In this document: positions 25,742-34,340 of the stretch, in pieces
Position numbering within the stretch: the stretch's first letter is position 1
Layout of the letters: every line of letters starts with the position of its first letter
Source: Candidatus Dadabacteria bacterium
Lineage (GTDB): Bacteria > Desulfobacterota_D > UBA1144 > Nemesobacterales > Nemesobacteraceae
Length of the DNA stretch: 64,000 bases
Direction of reading: 5' to 3'
Assembly: GCA_022827275.1 (NCBI GenBank)
Contig: JAJDTG010000015.1
Span: 62,001 to 126,000 of the forward strand
Program-made: the position numbers and the translations under genes
Notes under the pieces: model-generated
Database searches by the model: none
Told to the model about the DNA's origin: nothing
What the model saw: only the letters and a program-made list of their open reading frames with translations

Positions 25742-25877
25742 TGATAAGATCCCCGAAGATTGTTTGGAATGAAATCACTGTGTCGATTGTTTCGTGTGAC
25801 TATAACAGATAATGGAAATCTTCACCACGATGAAACACATATAAGGATTTCCGTCTAGCTATGTATATAGTTCCCTT

Positions 25878-25890
25878 GGGGGGGGGGGGG
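25878..25890 (+). repeat. 13-bp poly-G tract
   Basis: Thirteen consecutive G residues sit in an otherwise mixed spacer, at the boundary between the defence island and the aceE operon. Such tracts slip in replication and in sequencing, so the exact length is uncertain. Confidence 0.8.
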
Positions 25891-26064
25891 TAGTGATATT
25901 TTTTCCTCTGCGGTTAAAATGTTTCTCCGAATCCGGGCTTCCGCCTAGGATCCAAAGTACCTTTTTTAGCGTTTGAGGTCGGATTCTCGATAGCAAAAAA
26001 AACGCGGTTGCTCTGCGTTGCAAATTCCCCCGCGGCCCATCTTCGTCGCGTTTTGCATGGACAA

Positions 26065-28734
26065 ATGGAAGAAGATCCTCAAATATCGGAAGAAGAAGCC
26101 GAAGACCGGGAGTGGATCGAATCGCTTGAATACGTGATCGAAAATTCCGGGCGCGAGAGGGCGGCAGAGCTGCTCCGAAAACTCAGGATTTACTCCCAGA
26201 AAAAAGGCGTGCAGATTCCCTACGCCGCAAACACCCCTTACGTGAACACCATATCCGTGGAGGACCAGCCCTCTTACCCCGGCAACTACGAAATAGAGCG
26301 CAACATAAGAAGCATAATAAGATGGAACGCCATGGCCATGGTCGTGCGCGCGAACAGGATAAGCGACGGCATCGGCGGACATATCTCAACCTACGCCTCA
26401 GCCGCGACGCTCTACGAGATAGGGTTCCACCATTTCTTCAGGGCAGGCGACGAGAACAGGGAAGGGGACATAATCTACTTCCAGGGACACGCTTCGCCGG
26501 GCATATACGCAAGGGCGTTTCTCGAAGGCACGGTATCAATCGAGCAGATGCGCAATTTCAGGAGGGAACTCAGCGGAGACGGCCTCACCTCCTATCCGCA
26601 TCCCTGGCTCATGCCGGGCTTCTGGGAGTTCCCTACGGTCTCGATGGGACTCTCCCCCATAATGGCGATCTACCAGGCCCGTTTCAACAGGTACCTCGAG
26701 GACAGGGGTCTCAAGCCCCGCACCGACGCCAAGGTGTGGGCCTTTATCGGAGACGGGGAAACGGACGAGCCCGAAACCCTGGGAGCCATCACGCTTGCGT
26801 CAAGGGAGAGACTCGACAATCTCATATTCGTGGTCAACTGCAACCTCCAGCGCCTTGACGGCCCCGTGAGGGGAAACGGCAAGATAATACAGGAGCTAGA
26901 AAGAATATTCAGGGGGGCAGGATGGAACGTGATAAAGGTCATCTGGGGAGGGACGTGGGACCCGCTTCTGGCCCAGGATAAAGACGGCTTCCTGGTCGAG
27001 AGGATGGAGGCGGCCCTTGACGGCGATTACCAGAGGTACACCATATCTCCCGGGGACTACATAAGGGAGCATTTTTTCGGCACCCGCCCTGAAATCCAAA
27101 AGATGGTCGAGAAACACTCAGACGAGCAGCTTGAGAAACTCGCAAGAGGAGGCCACGACTCAGAGAAGGTCTACGCCGCCTACAAGGCCGCGGTTGAGAA
27201 CACCGGTTCTCCCACGGTGATTCTCGCAAAGACCATAAAGGGCTACGGCCTGGGGGAAGCGGGGGAGGGCAAGAACATTACCCACCAGCAGAAAAAACTG
27301 AACGAAGAGGAACTAAAGCGCTTCCGCTCCCGCTTTTACATACCGCTAACGGATCAGGAAGTGAGAAGAGCTCCCTTCTACAGGCCCGCTCCCGACAGCC
27401 CCGAGATGAAATATCTGCGCGAGAGAAGAGAAGCCCTCGGCGGACCCGTCCCGAAGCGGGTCGTGCGCGCAAAGCCCCTTGAGAAGATCCCCGAGAAAGT
27501 GTTCGAGGAATTCAAAAAGGGCTCGGGTTCCAAGAGAAAAGTGGCCACTACCATGGTGATCGTCCACATGCTCTCAAGGCTCATGCGGGACAGGAATATA
27601 GGAGACCTTATAGTCCCCATAGTCCCCGATGAGGCGAGAACTTTCGGGATGGAGGCGCTTTTCCGCCAGGTGGGCATATACTCAAGCGTGGGACAGCTCT
27701 ACGAACCCGTCGACGCGGACACCCTCCTTTACTACAAGGAGGAAAAGGACGGACAGATTCTCGAAGAAGGCATAACGGAGGCGGGCAGCATGTCCTCCTT
27801 TATCGCGGCCGGCACTGCCTACTCGACCCACGGCATAAACACCATCCCCTTTTTCATCTACTACTCCATGTTCGGCTTCCAGAGGATAGGAGATCTTATC
27901 TGGGCCGCGGCCGACATGAAGTGCAGGGGTTTCATGGTGGGAGGCACCGCCGGGCGGACCACCCTTGCGGGCGAGGGCCTTCAGCACCAGGATGGAAACA
28001 GCCATCATTTCGCCTACGCATATCCGAACCTGCGGGCTTACGACCCGGCTTTCTCCTACGAGATAGCGGTGATAGTCAGGGACGGGATAAAAAGGATGTA
28101 CCAAGACGGGGAGGAGATATTCTACTACATAACGGTGATGAACGAGCGCTACGTGCAGCCCGCCATGCCTGAGGGGGTCGGGGAAGGTATAATAAAAGGG
28201 ATGTACAAATTCGCCCCTTCGCAGATCGAGGACTCGGGGAAAAAGGTCCATCTTTTCGGAAGCGGAGCGATCATGAACGAGGTTCTCTGGGCAAAAGAGG
28301 TCCTTGAGAGCGGCTACGGCGTTCCGACCGATGTCTGGAGCATCACTAGCTACAAGGCGCTTTACGATGACGCGAAGGAGACGGAGAGGTGGAACCGCCT
28401 CAATCCCGGGGAGAAGAGAAGAAAAAACTACATTTCAGAGTGCATGGAAGCAGAAGACGGGGTATTTATCGCAGCGACCGATTACTTAAAAAGCCTTCCG
28501 GAGTCCGTTTCCGCCCACTTCCCAAGGCCCCTTGTTTCCCTTGGAACTGACGGGTTCGGAAGAAGCGACACCCGCGAGGCGCTTCGCGACTTTTTCGAGG
28601 TCGACTACCGCCACATCGCGATCGCCGCGCTTTACGAGCTTACGAGGGAAGGCAGGATCGATGAAAAAACCGTCAATGAGGCGATAAGCGAATTTGGAAT
28701 TGACCGGGGAAAGCCAAGCCCCTCGGTCACATGA
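26065..28734 (+). CDS. aceE: Pyruvate dehydrogenase E1 component, homodimeric (AceE)
   Basis: This single-chain E1 decarboxylates pyruvate with thiamine diphosphate and passes the acetyl group to E2. Landmarks: GHASPGIYARAFLEG, the thiamine-binding GDGETDEPE...NCNLQRLDGPVRGNGKI, and the pyrimidine-domain block VPDEARTFGMEALFRQVGIYSSVGQLYEPVD, all typical of the ~890-residue AceE type. The ATG at 26065 (889 residues) was chosen; a TTG 57 bp upstream would only add a poor non-conserved leader. First gene of aceE-aceF-lpd. No pdhR-like regulator is adjacent; upstream lies the poly-G tract. Confidence 0.95.
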   Translation: MEEDPQISEEEAEDREWIESLEYVIENSGRERAAELLRKLRIYSQKKGVQIPYAANTPYVNTISVEDQPSYPGNYEIERNIRSIIRWNAMAMVVRANRISDGIGGHISTYASAATLYEIGFHHFFRAGDENREGDIIYFQGHASPGIYARAFLEGTVSIEQMRNFRRELSGDGLTSYPHPWLMPGFWEFPTVSMGLSPIMAIYQARFNRYLEDRGLKPRTDAKVWAFIGDGETDEPETLGAITLASRERLDNLIFVVNCNLQRLDGPVRGNGKIIQELERIFRGAGWNVIKVIWGGTWDPLLAQDKDGFLVERMEAALDGDYQRYTISPGDYIREHFFGTRPEIQKMVEKHSDEQLEKLARGGHDSEKVYAAYKAAVENTGSPTVILAKTIKGYGLGEAGEGKNITHQQKKLNEEELKRFRSRFYIPLTDQEVRRAPFYRPAPDSPEMKYLRERREALGGPVPKRVVRAKPLEKIPEKVFEEFKKGSGSKRKVATTMVIVHMLSRLMRDRNIGDLIVPIVPDEARTFGMEALFRQVGIYSSVGQLYEPVDADTLLYYKEEKDGQILEEGITEAGSMSSFIAAGTAYSTHGINTIPFFIYYSMFGFQRIGDLIWAAADMKCRGFMVGGTAGRTTLAGEGLQHQDGNSHHFAYAYPNLRAYDPAFSYEIAVIVRDGIKRMYQDGEEIFYYITVMNERYVQPAMPEGVGEGIIKGMYKFAPSQIEDSGKKVHLFGSGAIMNEVLWAKEVLESGYGVPTDVWSITSYKALYDDAKETERWNRLNPGEKRRKNYISECMEAEDGVFIAATDYLKSLPESVSAHFPRPLVSLGTDGFGRSDTREALRDFFEVDYRHIAIAALYELTREGRIDEKTVNEAISEFGIDRGKPSPSVT

Positions 28735-28747
28735 CGAGGAACGTCAA

Positions 28748-30049
28748 TTGATAGAGTTCAGGCTTCCCGAACTTGGAGAAGGAATTGAATCCGGGCAGGT
28801 GATAGAGGTTCTCGTCGCGCCCGGAGACAGGGTCTCGCTTGAGCAGCCTCTGCTTGAGGTGGAAACTGACAAGGCCGCGGTTGAGATTCCTTCCCCCACA
28901 GACGGAACGGTTACGGACGTCCTTGTAAGCGCCGGGGACACCGTGGCGATAAACGATGTCCTTGTGAGGATAGACGGCGACTCGGAGGGCAAAGAGCCCG
29001 CATCAGAAGAACCCGCAGCTTCTGCCGCGGCGGATGAGGCAGAAGGGAAAAGTCCCGCCGCAACTGAAAAACCCGCAAAGGAAGAAAAAAAGCCTTCTCC
29101 GCCGAGAGCCCCGCGCGCAGACGACACGGCACCGTCAGGTTCCCTCAAAGTGGCCGCGGCGCCTTCCGTGAGGCGTCTTGCGAGGGAGCTTGGCGTTTCG
29201 CTCGGTTCCGTTACGGGCTCTGGCCCCAGGGGGAGAATCCTTGAAAAAGACGTAAAAGCCCACGCGAAGGCCATAATAAGATCCGCTTCCTCGGCCCAGG
29301 CGGCGGCGCCAGCAGAACCCGAGCTTCCCGATTTCTCAAGATGGGGGGAGACGGTTACAGAGAGTTTCTCGACCGTTAGGAAGCTTACGGCCGAGCGCCT
29401 CACCCAGGCGTGGGCGGCCCCGCACGTAACGCAGTTTGACAAGGCGGACGCCACTCGGCTTGAGGAGCTTCGAGGACTCAACAAGGAGAAGGTGGCCGAA
29501 GCCGGGGGGAACCTTACCGTAACCGCGATCCTGGTAAAGGCCCTTTCCCGGGCGCTTTCCGAATTTCCGAAATTCAATTCAAGCATACATATGGGCAGCC
29601 GCACGATCGTTTACAAAAAATACGTGAACATAGGGGTCGCGGTGGATACCGAAAGGGGGCTTCTTGTCCCGGTGATAAGGGATGTCGACAAAAAAGACGT
29701 AACGCAGATATCCGTTGAGCTAACCGATATCTCTTCCCGGGCGAGGGAGAAGAGACTCTCTGCCGACAGGCTCCAGGGAGGCTCCTTCACCATAACCAAC
29801 CTAGGGGGAATAGGGGGAACCTTCTTCACCCCGATTCTAAATCCGCCCGAGGTGGCCATACTGGGAGTATCGAGATCCTCCTTTGAGCCCGCGTATGTAG
29901 ACGGGGAGTTCGTGCCGAGATTCATGCTTCCGCTTTCGCTTTCCTACGACCACAGGATTATAGACGGGGCCGAGGCGGCCAGATTCCTGAGATGGCTCTG
30001 CGAGATGCTTGAAAAGTCTCCCGAGAGCATATTTGAGCAGGCGGTGTAG
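28748..30049 (+). CDS. aceF: Pyruvate dehydrogenase E2, dihydrolipoamide acetyltransferase (AceF)
   Basis: One lipoyl domain at the N-terminus (lipoylated Lys in VETDKAAVEIPSP), an Ala/Pro/Glu-rich linker, a peripheral subunit-binding domain (APSVRRLARELGVSL, GPRGRILEKDV) and the catalytic CAT domain ending in YDHRIIDGAEAARFL. The start is taken as TTG 28748, which follows GAGGA (28736-28740) by 7 bp and gives 433 residues. The alternative TTG at 28694 lies inside aceE and adds a non-conserved leader. It transfers the acetyl group to CoA. Directly between aceE and lpd. Confidence 0.94.
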   Translation: MIEFRLPELGEGIESGQVIEVLVAPGDRVSLEQPLLEVETDKAAVEIPSPTDGTVTDVLVSAGDTVAINDVLVRIDGDSEGKEPASEEPAASAAADEAEGKSPAATEKPAKEEKKPSPPRAPRADDTAPSGSLKVAAAPSVRRLARELGVSLGSVTGSGPRGRILEKDVKAHAKAIIRSASSAQAAAPAEPELPDFSRWGETVTESFSTVRKLTAERLTQAWAAPHVTQFDKADATRLEELRGLNKEKVAEAGGNLTVTAILVKALSRALSEFPKFNSSIHMGSRTIVYKKYVNIGVAVDTERGLLVPVIRDVDKKDVTQISVELTDISSRAREKRLSADRLQGGSFTITNLGGIGGTFFTPILNPPEVAILGVSRSSFEPAYVDGEFVPRFMLPLSLSYDHRIIDGAEAARFLRWLCEMLEKSPESIFEQAV

Positions 30050-30055
30050 CAGACG

Positions 30056-31486
30056 ATGGAGAGAATAACGACTGAAGTGGCGGTAATAGGGGCGGGCCCG
30101 GGAGGGTATCCCGCGGCGTTTGCCCTAGCCGACAAGGGAAAGAAAGTCACGCTTATAGATCCTGAGGCAAACCCCGGAGGGGTCTGTCTCTACAGGGGAT
30201 GCATACCTTCAAAGGCCCTTCTTCACGCGGCGAAGGTGGCCGAGGAGGCAAGGGACGCCGTGGATTTCGGCCTTAGCTACGGGGAACCGGAGATAGACCC
30301 CGGGAAGCTCTTTTCGTGGAAAGACGAGGTGATCTCCAAGCTAACGGGCGGGCTTCGCACGCTTGTTAAGGCAAGAAAGGTAAATTACGTGCGGGGGAGG
30401 GCGTCTTTTACCTCTTCCAGCACCCTCCGCGTCGTAACGGCTTCCGGCGAGGAGCGGGAAGTCCTCTTTGAGAGTGCTATTATCTCAACGGGTTCTGTCT
30501 CGAGGAGGATCCCGGGAGTGGACAGTTCCCCGAACGTGGTTGATTCCGACGGCGCTCTCTCCATGGGGGAGATCCCGAGGAGCCTGCTTGTGGTGGGCGG
30601 GGGTTACATAGGCCTTGAGCTTGGGACTTTTTTCTCTTCCCTCGGCACCGAGGTCACGGTCGTTGAGATGCTCCCAGGGATCGTCCAGGGGGTTGACAGG
30701 GACCTCGCGAGGGTTCTTAAAAAGAGGCTCGATCAGAAATTTCGTTCCATAATGCTTGAAACAAAACTGATTTCTATAAGTGAGTTAGACAACGAAGTTA
30801 AAGTTTCATTTGAAGCTGATGGGAAAAGCTTCGAGGAGAAATACGAAAAGGTTCTGATCTCGGTCGGAAGGGTGCCGTACACAGAAGGTCTCGGCCTTCG
30901 GAACACCCGGGCCGTGGTGGACGAAAAGGGCTTTATAGAGACCGACTCCCAGAGAAGGACGGCCGATCCGGCGATTTTTGCGATCGGGGACGTTGCCGGG
31001 GAACCCATGCTTGCCCACAAGGCGACCTATGAAGCCAAGATCGTGGCCGAGGTTATAACGGGAGCCAAGACCCAGTATGACCCAAGGGCCGTTCCGGCGG
31101 TCATATTTACCGATCCCGAGATCGCCTGGTGCGGGGTTACCGAAAGCGAGGCCAGGGAGTCGGGGATGGAAGTGGACGTGTCAAAGTTTCCGTGGGCGGC
31201 CTCGGGCAGGGCGCTTACGCTTAACAGGACCGACGGTCTAACGAAGCTGATAACCCACAAGGGGACCGGGAGAGTGGTCGGCGTCGGAGTTGTCGGACCG
31301 CAGGCGGGGGAACTCATATCGGAATCCGTCCTGGCGATTGAAATGGGCGCGACCGCTGAGGATATAGCTTTTTCAATACATCCTCACCCGACTCTCACAG
31401 AGACCATTATGGAAGCGGCAGAAGGCATATACGGAGCAAGCACCCACATTATGAAAAGACGTTCGGGCAAATCCTCGCGGAAGTGA
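30056..31486 (+). CDS. lpd: Dihydrolipoamide dehydrogenase (E3)
   Basis: The 476-residue flavoprotein has an N-terminal FAD loop AVIGAGPGGYPAAFALA, redox-active disulfide GGVCLYRGCIPSK, NAD-binding VVGGGYIGLELGTFFSSLG, the second FAD motif FAIGDVAGEPMLAHKA and the C-terminal HPHPTLTE with the catalytic His. It reoxidises the lipoyl group of E2. Starts 6 bp after aceF; no further gene follows on this strand before rpsT, ~420 bp on. Everything looks intact. Confidence 0.96.
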   Translation: MERITTEVAVIGAGPGGYPAAFALADKGKKVTLIDPEANPGGVCLYRGCIPSKALLHAAKVAEEARDAVDFGLSYGEPEIDPGKLFSWKDEVISKLTGGLRTLVKARKVNYVRGRASFTSSSTLRVVTASGEEREVLFESAIISTGSVSRRIPGVDSSPNVVDSDGALSMGEIPRSLLVVGGGYIGLELGTFFSSLGTEVTVVEMLPGIVQGVDRDLARVLKKRLDQKFRSIMLETKLISISELDNEVKVSFEADGKSFEEKYEKVLISVGRVPYTEGLGLRNTRAVVDEKGFIETDSQRRTADPAIFAIGDVAGEPMLAHKATYEAKIVAEVITGAKTQYDPRAVPAVIFTDPEIAWCGVTESEARESGMEVDVSKFPWAASGRALTLNRTDGLTKLITHKGTGRVVGVGVVGPQAGELISESVLAIEMGATAEDIAFSIHPHPTLTETIMEAAEGIYGASTHIMKRRSGKSSRK

Positions 31487-31845
31487 CGGAGTAATATCCG
31501 GACCGCTTAAAGCTTCCTTTCTTTTTCAACTCATCTTTATAGTAATATCTTCCTTAAGTCTGGTTGCGGGGATTATATGCAACAGAGAATGTTAATCCGG
31601 ACCGCCCAAGGCCAGCCGGCAACAGGTTGTTTCTCTCCTTTCTCCATGATATAGTTATGACTGTTCGTAGCTAAAAAGGGCCTCTTGTTAGATTTCCCTG
31701 GCATGACACTCGTTACAGGGAAATAAACGAAACGTTCGACCCTCATATGGCTTTATGTGAGTTTTTGCTAGGATCTGGAGCCGGCTTGGAAGAAACAGCC
31801 CGCTCCTTCTTTGCCAGGTGGCCTGAACCAGGAGACCCGATCTTA
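31487..31845. other. Spacer after lpd with hairpin and orphan open frame
   Basis: No gene is assigned. On the plus strand a frame opens after TAA near 31670 and runs ~70 codons to TAA at about 31890 without a usable start. It reads F-P-W-H-D-T-R-Y-R-E-I-N-E-T-F-D-P-H-M and later A-R-W-P-E-P-G-D-P, which looks protein-like and may be a gene remnant. The perfect inverted repeat TTTCCCTG/CAGGGAAA (31693-31700 and 31716-31723, 15-nt loop) lies in it. Confidence 0.35.
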
Positions 31846-31873
31846 TTGACAATGCGGGAAGAAGGTGTAGAAT
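31846..31873 (+). promoter_or_regulatory. Promoter of rpsT
   Basis: TTGACA (31846-31851) and TAGAAT (31868-31873) are 16 bp apart, ~33 bp before the rpsT start, whose ribosome binding site is CTGGAGGA. Confidence 0.7.
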
Positions 31874-31906
31874 TCAACCTTCATTTTTAAACCCTGGAGG
31901 ATTTTC

Positions 31907-32188
31907 ATGGGCCTTAGAACAAAATCGGCGCAGAAACAGCATCGCCAGAACTTGAAGAGACGAGAGAGAAACAGGTTCGTAACGTCCACTCTTAAAACCA
32001 AGATAAAGCGTTACTCGGAAGCTATCGGGAACGAGGACATCGAACAGTCGCAGACTCTCCTGAAGGAACTGGTTTCCCTCACCGACAAGGCCGCCACGAA
32101 AGGGGTTATTCACAAGAAAAAGGCCTCAAGGTACATATCGAGGTTCTCAAAAAAGCTCTCGGCCCTCAACCAGAGCGCCGGCTCCTAG
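31907..32188 (+). CDS. rpsT: 30S ribosomal protein S20
   Basis: The 93-residue basic protein has the S20 pattern: KSAQKQHRQNLKRRERNRF, then TSTLKTKIKRYSEAI and the C-terminal GVIHKKKASRYISRFSKKLSAL. It binds 16S rRNA early in 30S assembly. A strong ribosome binding site (CTGGAGGA) and promoter precede it. Its 3' end overlaps the 3' end of the convergent holA by 4 bp. Confidence 0.96.
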   Translation: MGLRTKSAQKQHRQNLKRRERNRFVTSTLKTKIKRYSEAIGNEDIEQSQTLLKELVSLTDKAATKGVIHKKKASRYISRFSKKLSALNQSAGS

Positions 32189-33147
32189 GTTTCCCGCGAG
32201 CAAATTCCCAGAAGAAGTTTCTCAAGAAGCACGTAGTTGTTCCCGGAACTGTTTTTGATTCCGAAGTCCGTTTCCTCTATAAGACCCAGTATCCTGCCTA
32301 GATCGCTCTCCCTGAAGTTGCGCACGCTTTTTTTAAGGTAAAAGACGGCCCCGCGGGACGTTTTTATGGCCTTGGCGATGGCTTCATCGGATTTTCCTTC
32401 CCGAAGATGCTGGGACACCTTGAATATCTGGCGGAATCTCCAGGCAACCATGTAGAGTATGGAGAGGGGGTCCTCCCTGTTTCTCTCAAGCTCCCGGAGT
32501 ATCCTGAGAGACCCCTTGAGGTCCCTGTTTGAAAGCGCGGTTGAGAGGGAAAACACGTTCTCGGTGCTTCGTTTCTCGATAAGCCCCCTTAACTCCCCCT
32601 CTCCCACGGGCTTTTTCCCGTCAACGTAAAGGGATATCTTCCCAAGCTCGTTCTTGACCAGGTTCATGTCCTCGCCGAGCATGGTTTTCACGAAACCCAC
32701 CGCCCCGGGAGTAAGGGATATCCCGAGTCTTTCCCCGAGGCGCCTTATTTCCCGCTCGGGCTTGCTCCCACGGTCAAGATCGACAAGCTTTATGCCTTTT
32801 GCGGGCTTTGTCTTCCCTCTCCGGGATCCCCCCGAGAGCAGGACAAGCACGGAGGAAGAGGCCGGGGCCTCTGAGTATTCGTTTAGGAGCAGAAGATCGT
32901 CTTTCCCGAGACCGTCATACCCCTTTGCCACGATCAGTTTTTTCTCGTGGAACATGGGCAGCGTCCTCGCGTCCTCGACTATTTCCTGAAGGGAGGTGTC
33001 GTCTAGGTTCCTGCTCTCAACCAGAAGCTTGGGGGAACCGCTTGAGAGCTTCTTTTTTATCTCCTCGATAAAGTCCTCGACCAGAAGGGGCTGCGTGCTT
33101 TTAAGTACGGTTACCGGATGAATGTCGATGCTTTTCTCGGAAGGCAC
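32185..33147 (-). CDS. holA: DNA polymerase III delta subunit (HolA)
   Basis: The 320-residue clamp-loader subunit has an AAA+-like N-terminal domain without a functional Walker A (LLVEDFIEEIKKKL, DARTLPMFHEKKLIVAKG), the characteristic KGIKLVDLDRG...REIRRLGERLG lid region and the helical C-domain (FSLSTALSNRDLKGSLRILREL, ILYMVAWRFRQIFKV). Delta opens the beta clamp during loading. The start is GTG. rpsT-holA as neighbours is common, here convergent. Confidence 0.9.
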   Translation of the reverse strand: MPSEKSIDIHPVTVLKSTQPLLVEDFIEEIKKKLSSGSPKLLVESRNLDDTSLQEIVEDARTLPMFHEKKLIVAKGYDGLGKDDLLLLNEYSEAPASSSVLVLLSGGSRRGKTKPAKGIKLVDLDRGSKPEREIRRLGERLGISLTPGAVGFVKTMLGEDMNLVKNELGKISLYVDGKKPVGEGELRGLIEKRSTENVFSLSTALSNRDLKGSLRILRELERNREDPLSILYMVAWRFRQIFKVSQHLREGKSDEAIAKAIKTSRGAVFYLKKSVRNFRESDLGRILGLIEETDFGIKNSSGNNYVLLEKLLLGICSRET

Positions 33148-33190
33148 GACTTGGTTTTCTCCCTGGCCGAGGCGGTCTGCGGGCGGGACC

Positions 33191-33610
33191 CTATCGGCTG
33201 TTTATCTCAAGCTCGCTGAAGAAATATCCTATCTCATAGGCGGCCGATTCCGGAGAATCTGACCCGTGCACTATGTTCTTTTCTATGCCGGAGGCGAAAT
33301 CCTTTCTTATGGTTCCGGGATCCGCCTGCTCGGGGTTCGTGGCGCCCATGATGGCCCTTACCCTCGAGATGGCCTCCTCTCCCTCAAGAACCATCACCAC
33401 GCACGGTCCCGAGGACATGAAGTCCGTGAGGCTTGAGAAAAAGGGTCTTTCCCTGTGCACGTGGTAAAACCCCTCGGCCTGTTTCTTTGAGAGGTGTATC
33501 ATCCTGAGAGCCACAACGCTTATCCCCTTCTCCTCGAACCTCCGCAGAACCTCGCCTATCAGGTTCGCTCCGACTCCGTCGGGTTTTACTATTGACAATG
33601 TTCTTTCCAT
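33191..33610 (-). CDS. ndk: Nucleoside diphosphate kinase
   Basis: The 139-residue enzyme has [20 protein letters not shown], the [17 protein letters not shown] loop and [16 protein letters not shown], with the phosphohistidine in N-I-V-H-G-S-D-S. It balances NTP pools by phosphate exchange. Upstream of holA on the same strand with 43 bp between. Normal in length and motifs. Confidence 0.97.
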   Translation of the reverse strand: MERTLSIVKPDGVGANLIGEVLRRFEEKGISVVALRMIHLSKKQAEGFYHVHRERPFFSSLTDFMSSGPCVVMVLEGEEAISRVRAIMGATNPEQADPGTIRKDFASGIEKNIVHGSDSPESAAYEIGYFFSELEINSR

Positions 33611-33715
33611 TTTCTGCCTCCGTTTGTATGTGATTGTGATGACTGTCTGACTGTCAGCTTCGCGGCGGGAGCTAAAACAGGATGCGCCGCTTCAGGGGGA
33701 CTCGGTACCGTGTGT

Positions 33716-34147
33716 CTAGTATTCCTTCTCAAGCTTCCCTACCAGGTTCTTCCTTCTCCTTCGGCTTTTTATCCTGAGATACACCTTGTGCTTCAGATCA
33801 AGGGTGATCGGCAGGTCAAACTCACTGCTTACCATCTTGCAGAGCTCTTTTCCCTTGATGCCGGGCTTGCGGGAGATCGCGTCGTTCATGAAAGACCTGA
33901 TTTTCCTTTTCCGGGTCTTCTCCGCCTTGTCCAGGATCTCGTTTCTCTCAGAGGCGTTCAGGTTTCTGAGGTAAGCGATCACCTCGGACCTAGTAGGCTC
34001 GTTACTCTCTTCTCTGGTCTTTTCTATCGCTGTTCTTATGAATTCGCTTGAGCTTATGCCTTTGCTGTCTGCGGTCGAACATACGTAGTTATAGTCATTT
34101 TCGGGAATCCTGAAACTCACGAGCTTGTCTTTAACTTCGGAAGCCAT
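33716..34147 (-). CDS. Ribbon-helix-helix-type DNA-binding protein, hypothetical
   Basis: The 143-residue protein opens with KDKLVSFRIPENDYNYVCSTADSKGISSSEFIRTAI, which fits a ribbon-helix-helix fold: a short strand, then two helices with a G-I-S-S-S-E-F turn. A charged helical region (~60-100) and a basic tail (LRIKSRRRRKN) follow. It is likely a transcriptional regulator. It stands alone between ndk and an exported metalloprotease on the other strand; the spacer has the hairpin ACACGG/CCGTGT (34261-34280). Target unknown. Confidence 0.6.
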   Translation of the reverse strand: MASEVKDKLVSFRIPENDYNYVCSTADSKGISSSEFIRTAIEKTREESNEPTRSEVIAYLRNLNASERNEILDKAEKTRKRKIRSFMNDAISRKPGIKGKELCKMVSSEFDLPITLDLKHKVYLRIKSRRRRKNLVGKLEKEY

Positions 34148-34260
34148 AGGTCACTCCGGAAAACCAGGTTCCGGCCATTAATGCTGAATCCGCATCGGGA
34201 AATTCCGCCCCCGGTTTCGGAACTAGATTCTAATTATTACGGTATGAAGAATCAAGTGTT

Positions 34261-34280
34261 ACACGGTTTTCATGCCGTGT
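34261..34280. repeat. Hairpin ACACGG-8 nt-CCGTGT in divergent spacer
   Basis: A perfect 6-bp inverted repeat with an 8-nt loop lies midway in the 193-bp spacer between the RHH gene and the metalloprotease gene. It may be an operator or an RNA hairpin; evidence is only the symmetry. Confidence 0.3.
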
Positions 34281-34340
34281 TCGCGACCGCGCTCTGGAAC
34301 AGGGCGGTTTTCTAGGTTATTCTGGTAGTGCCTGGTCCTA

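Noticed and set aside
18324-25876. Similar CTAGnTATGTnTATAnTTCCC-like stretches at 18324 and 25856 as a shared mobile-element end
   Set aside because: Only a mosaic of short matches; the first is explained by a TATAAT hexamer and no inverted repeat, target duplication or gene supports an element.
28744-29604. 286-codon minus-strand Ser/Ala-rich frame within aceF
   Set aside because: It mirrors the Ala/Pro/Glu-rich linker and catalytic domain of aceF; the low-complexity content is a strand artefact.
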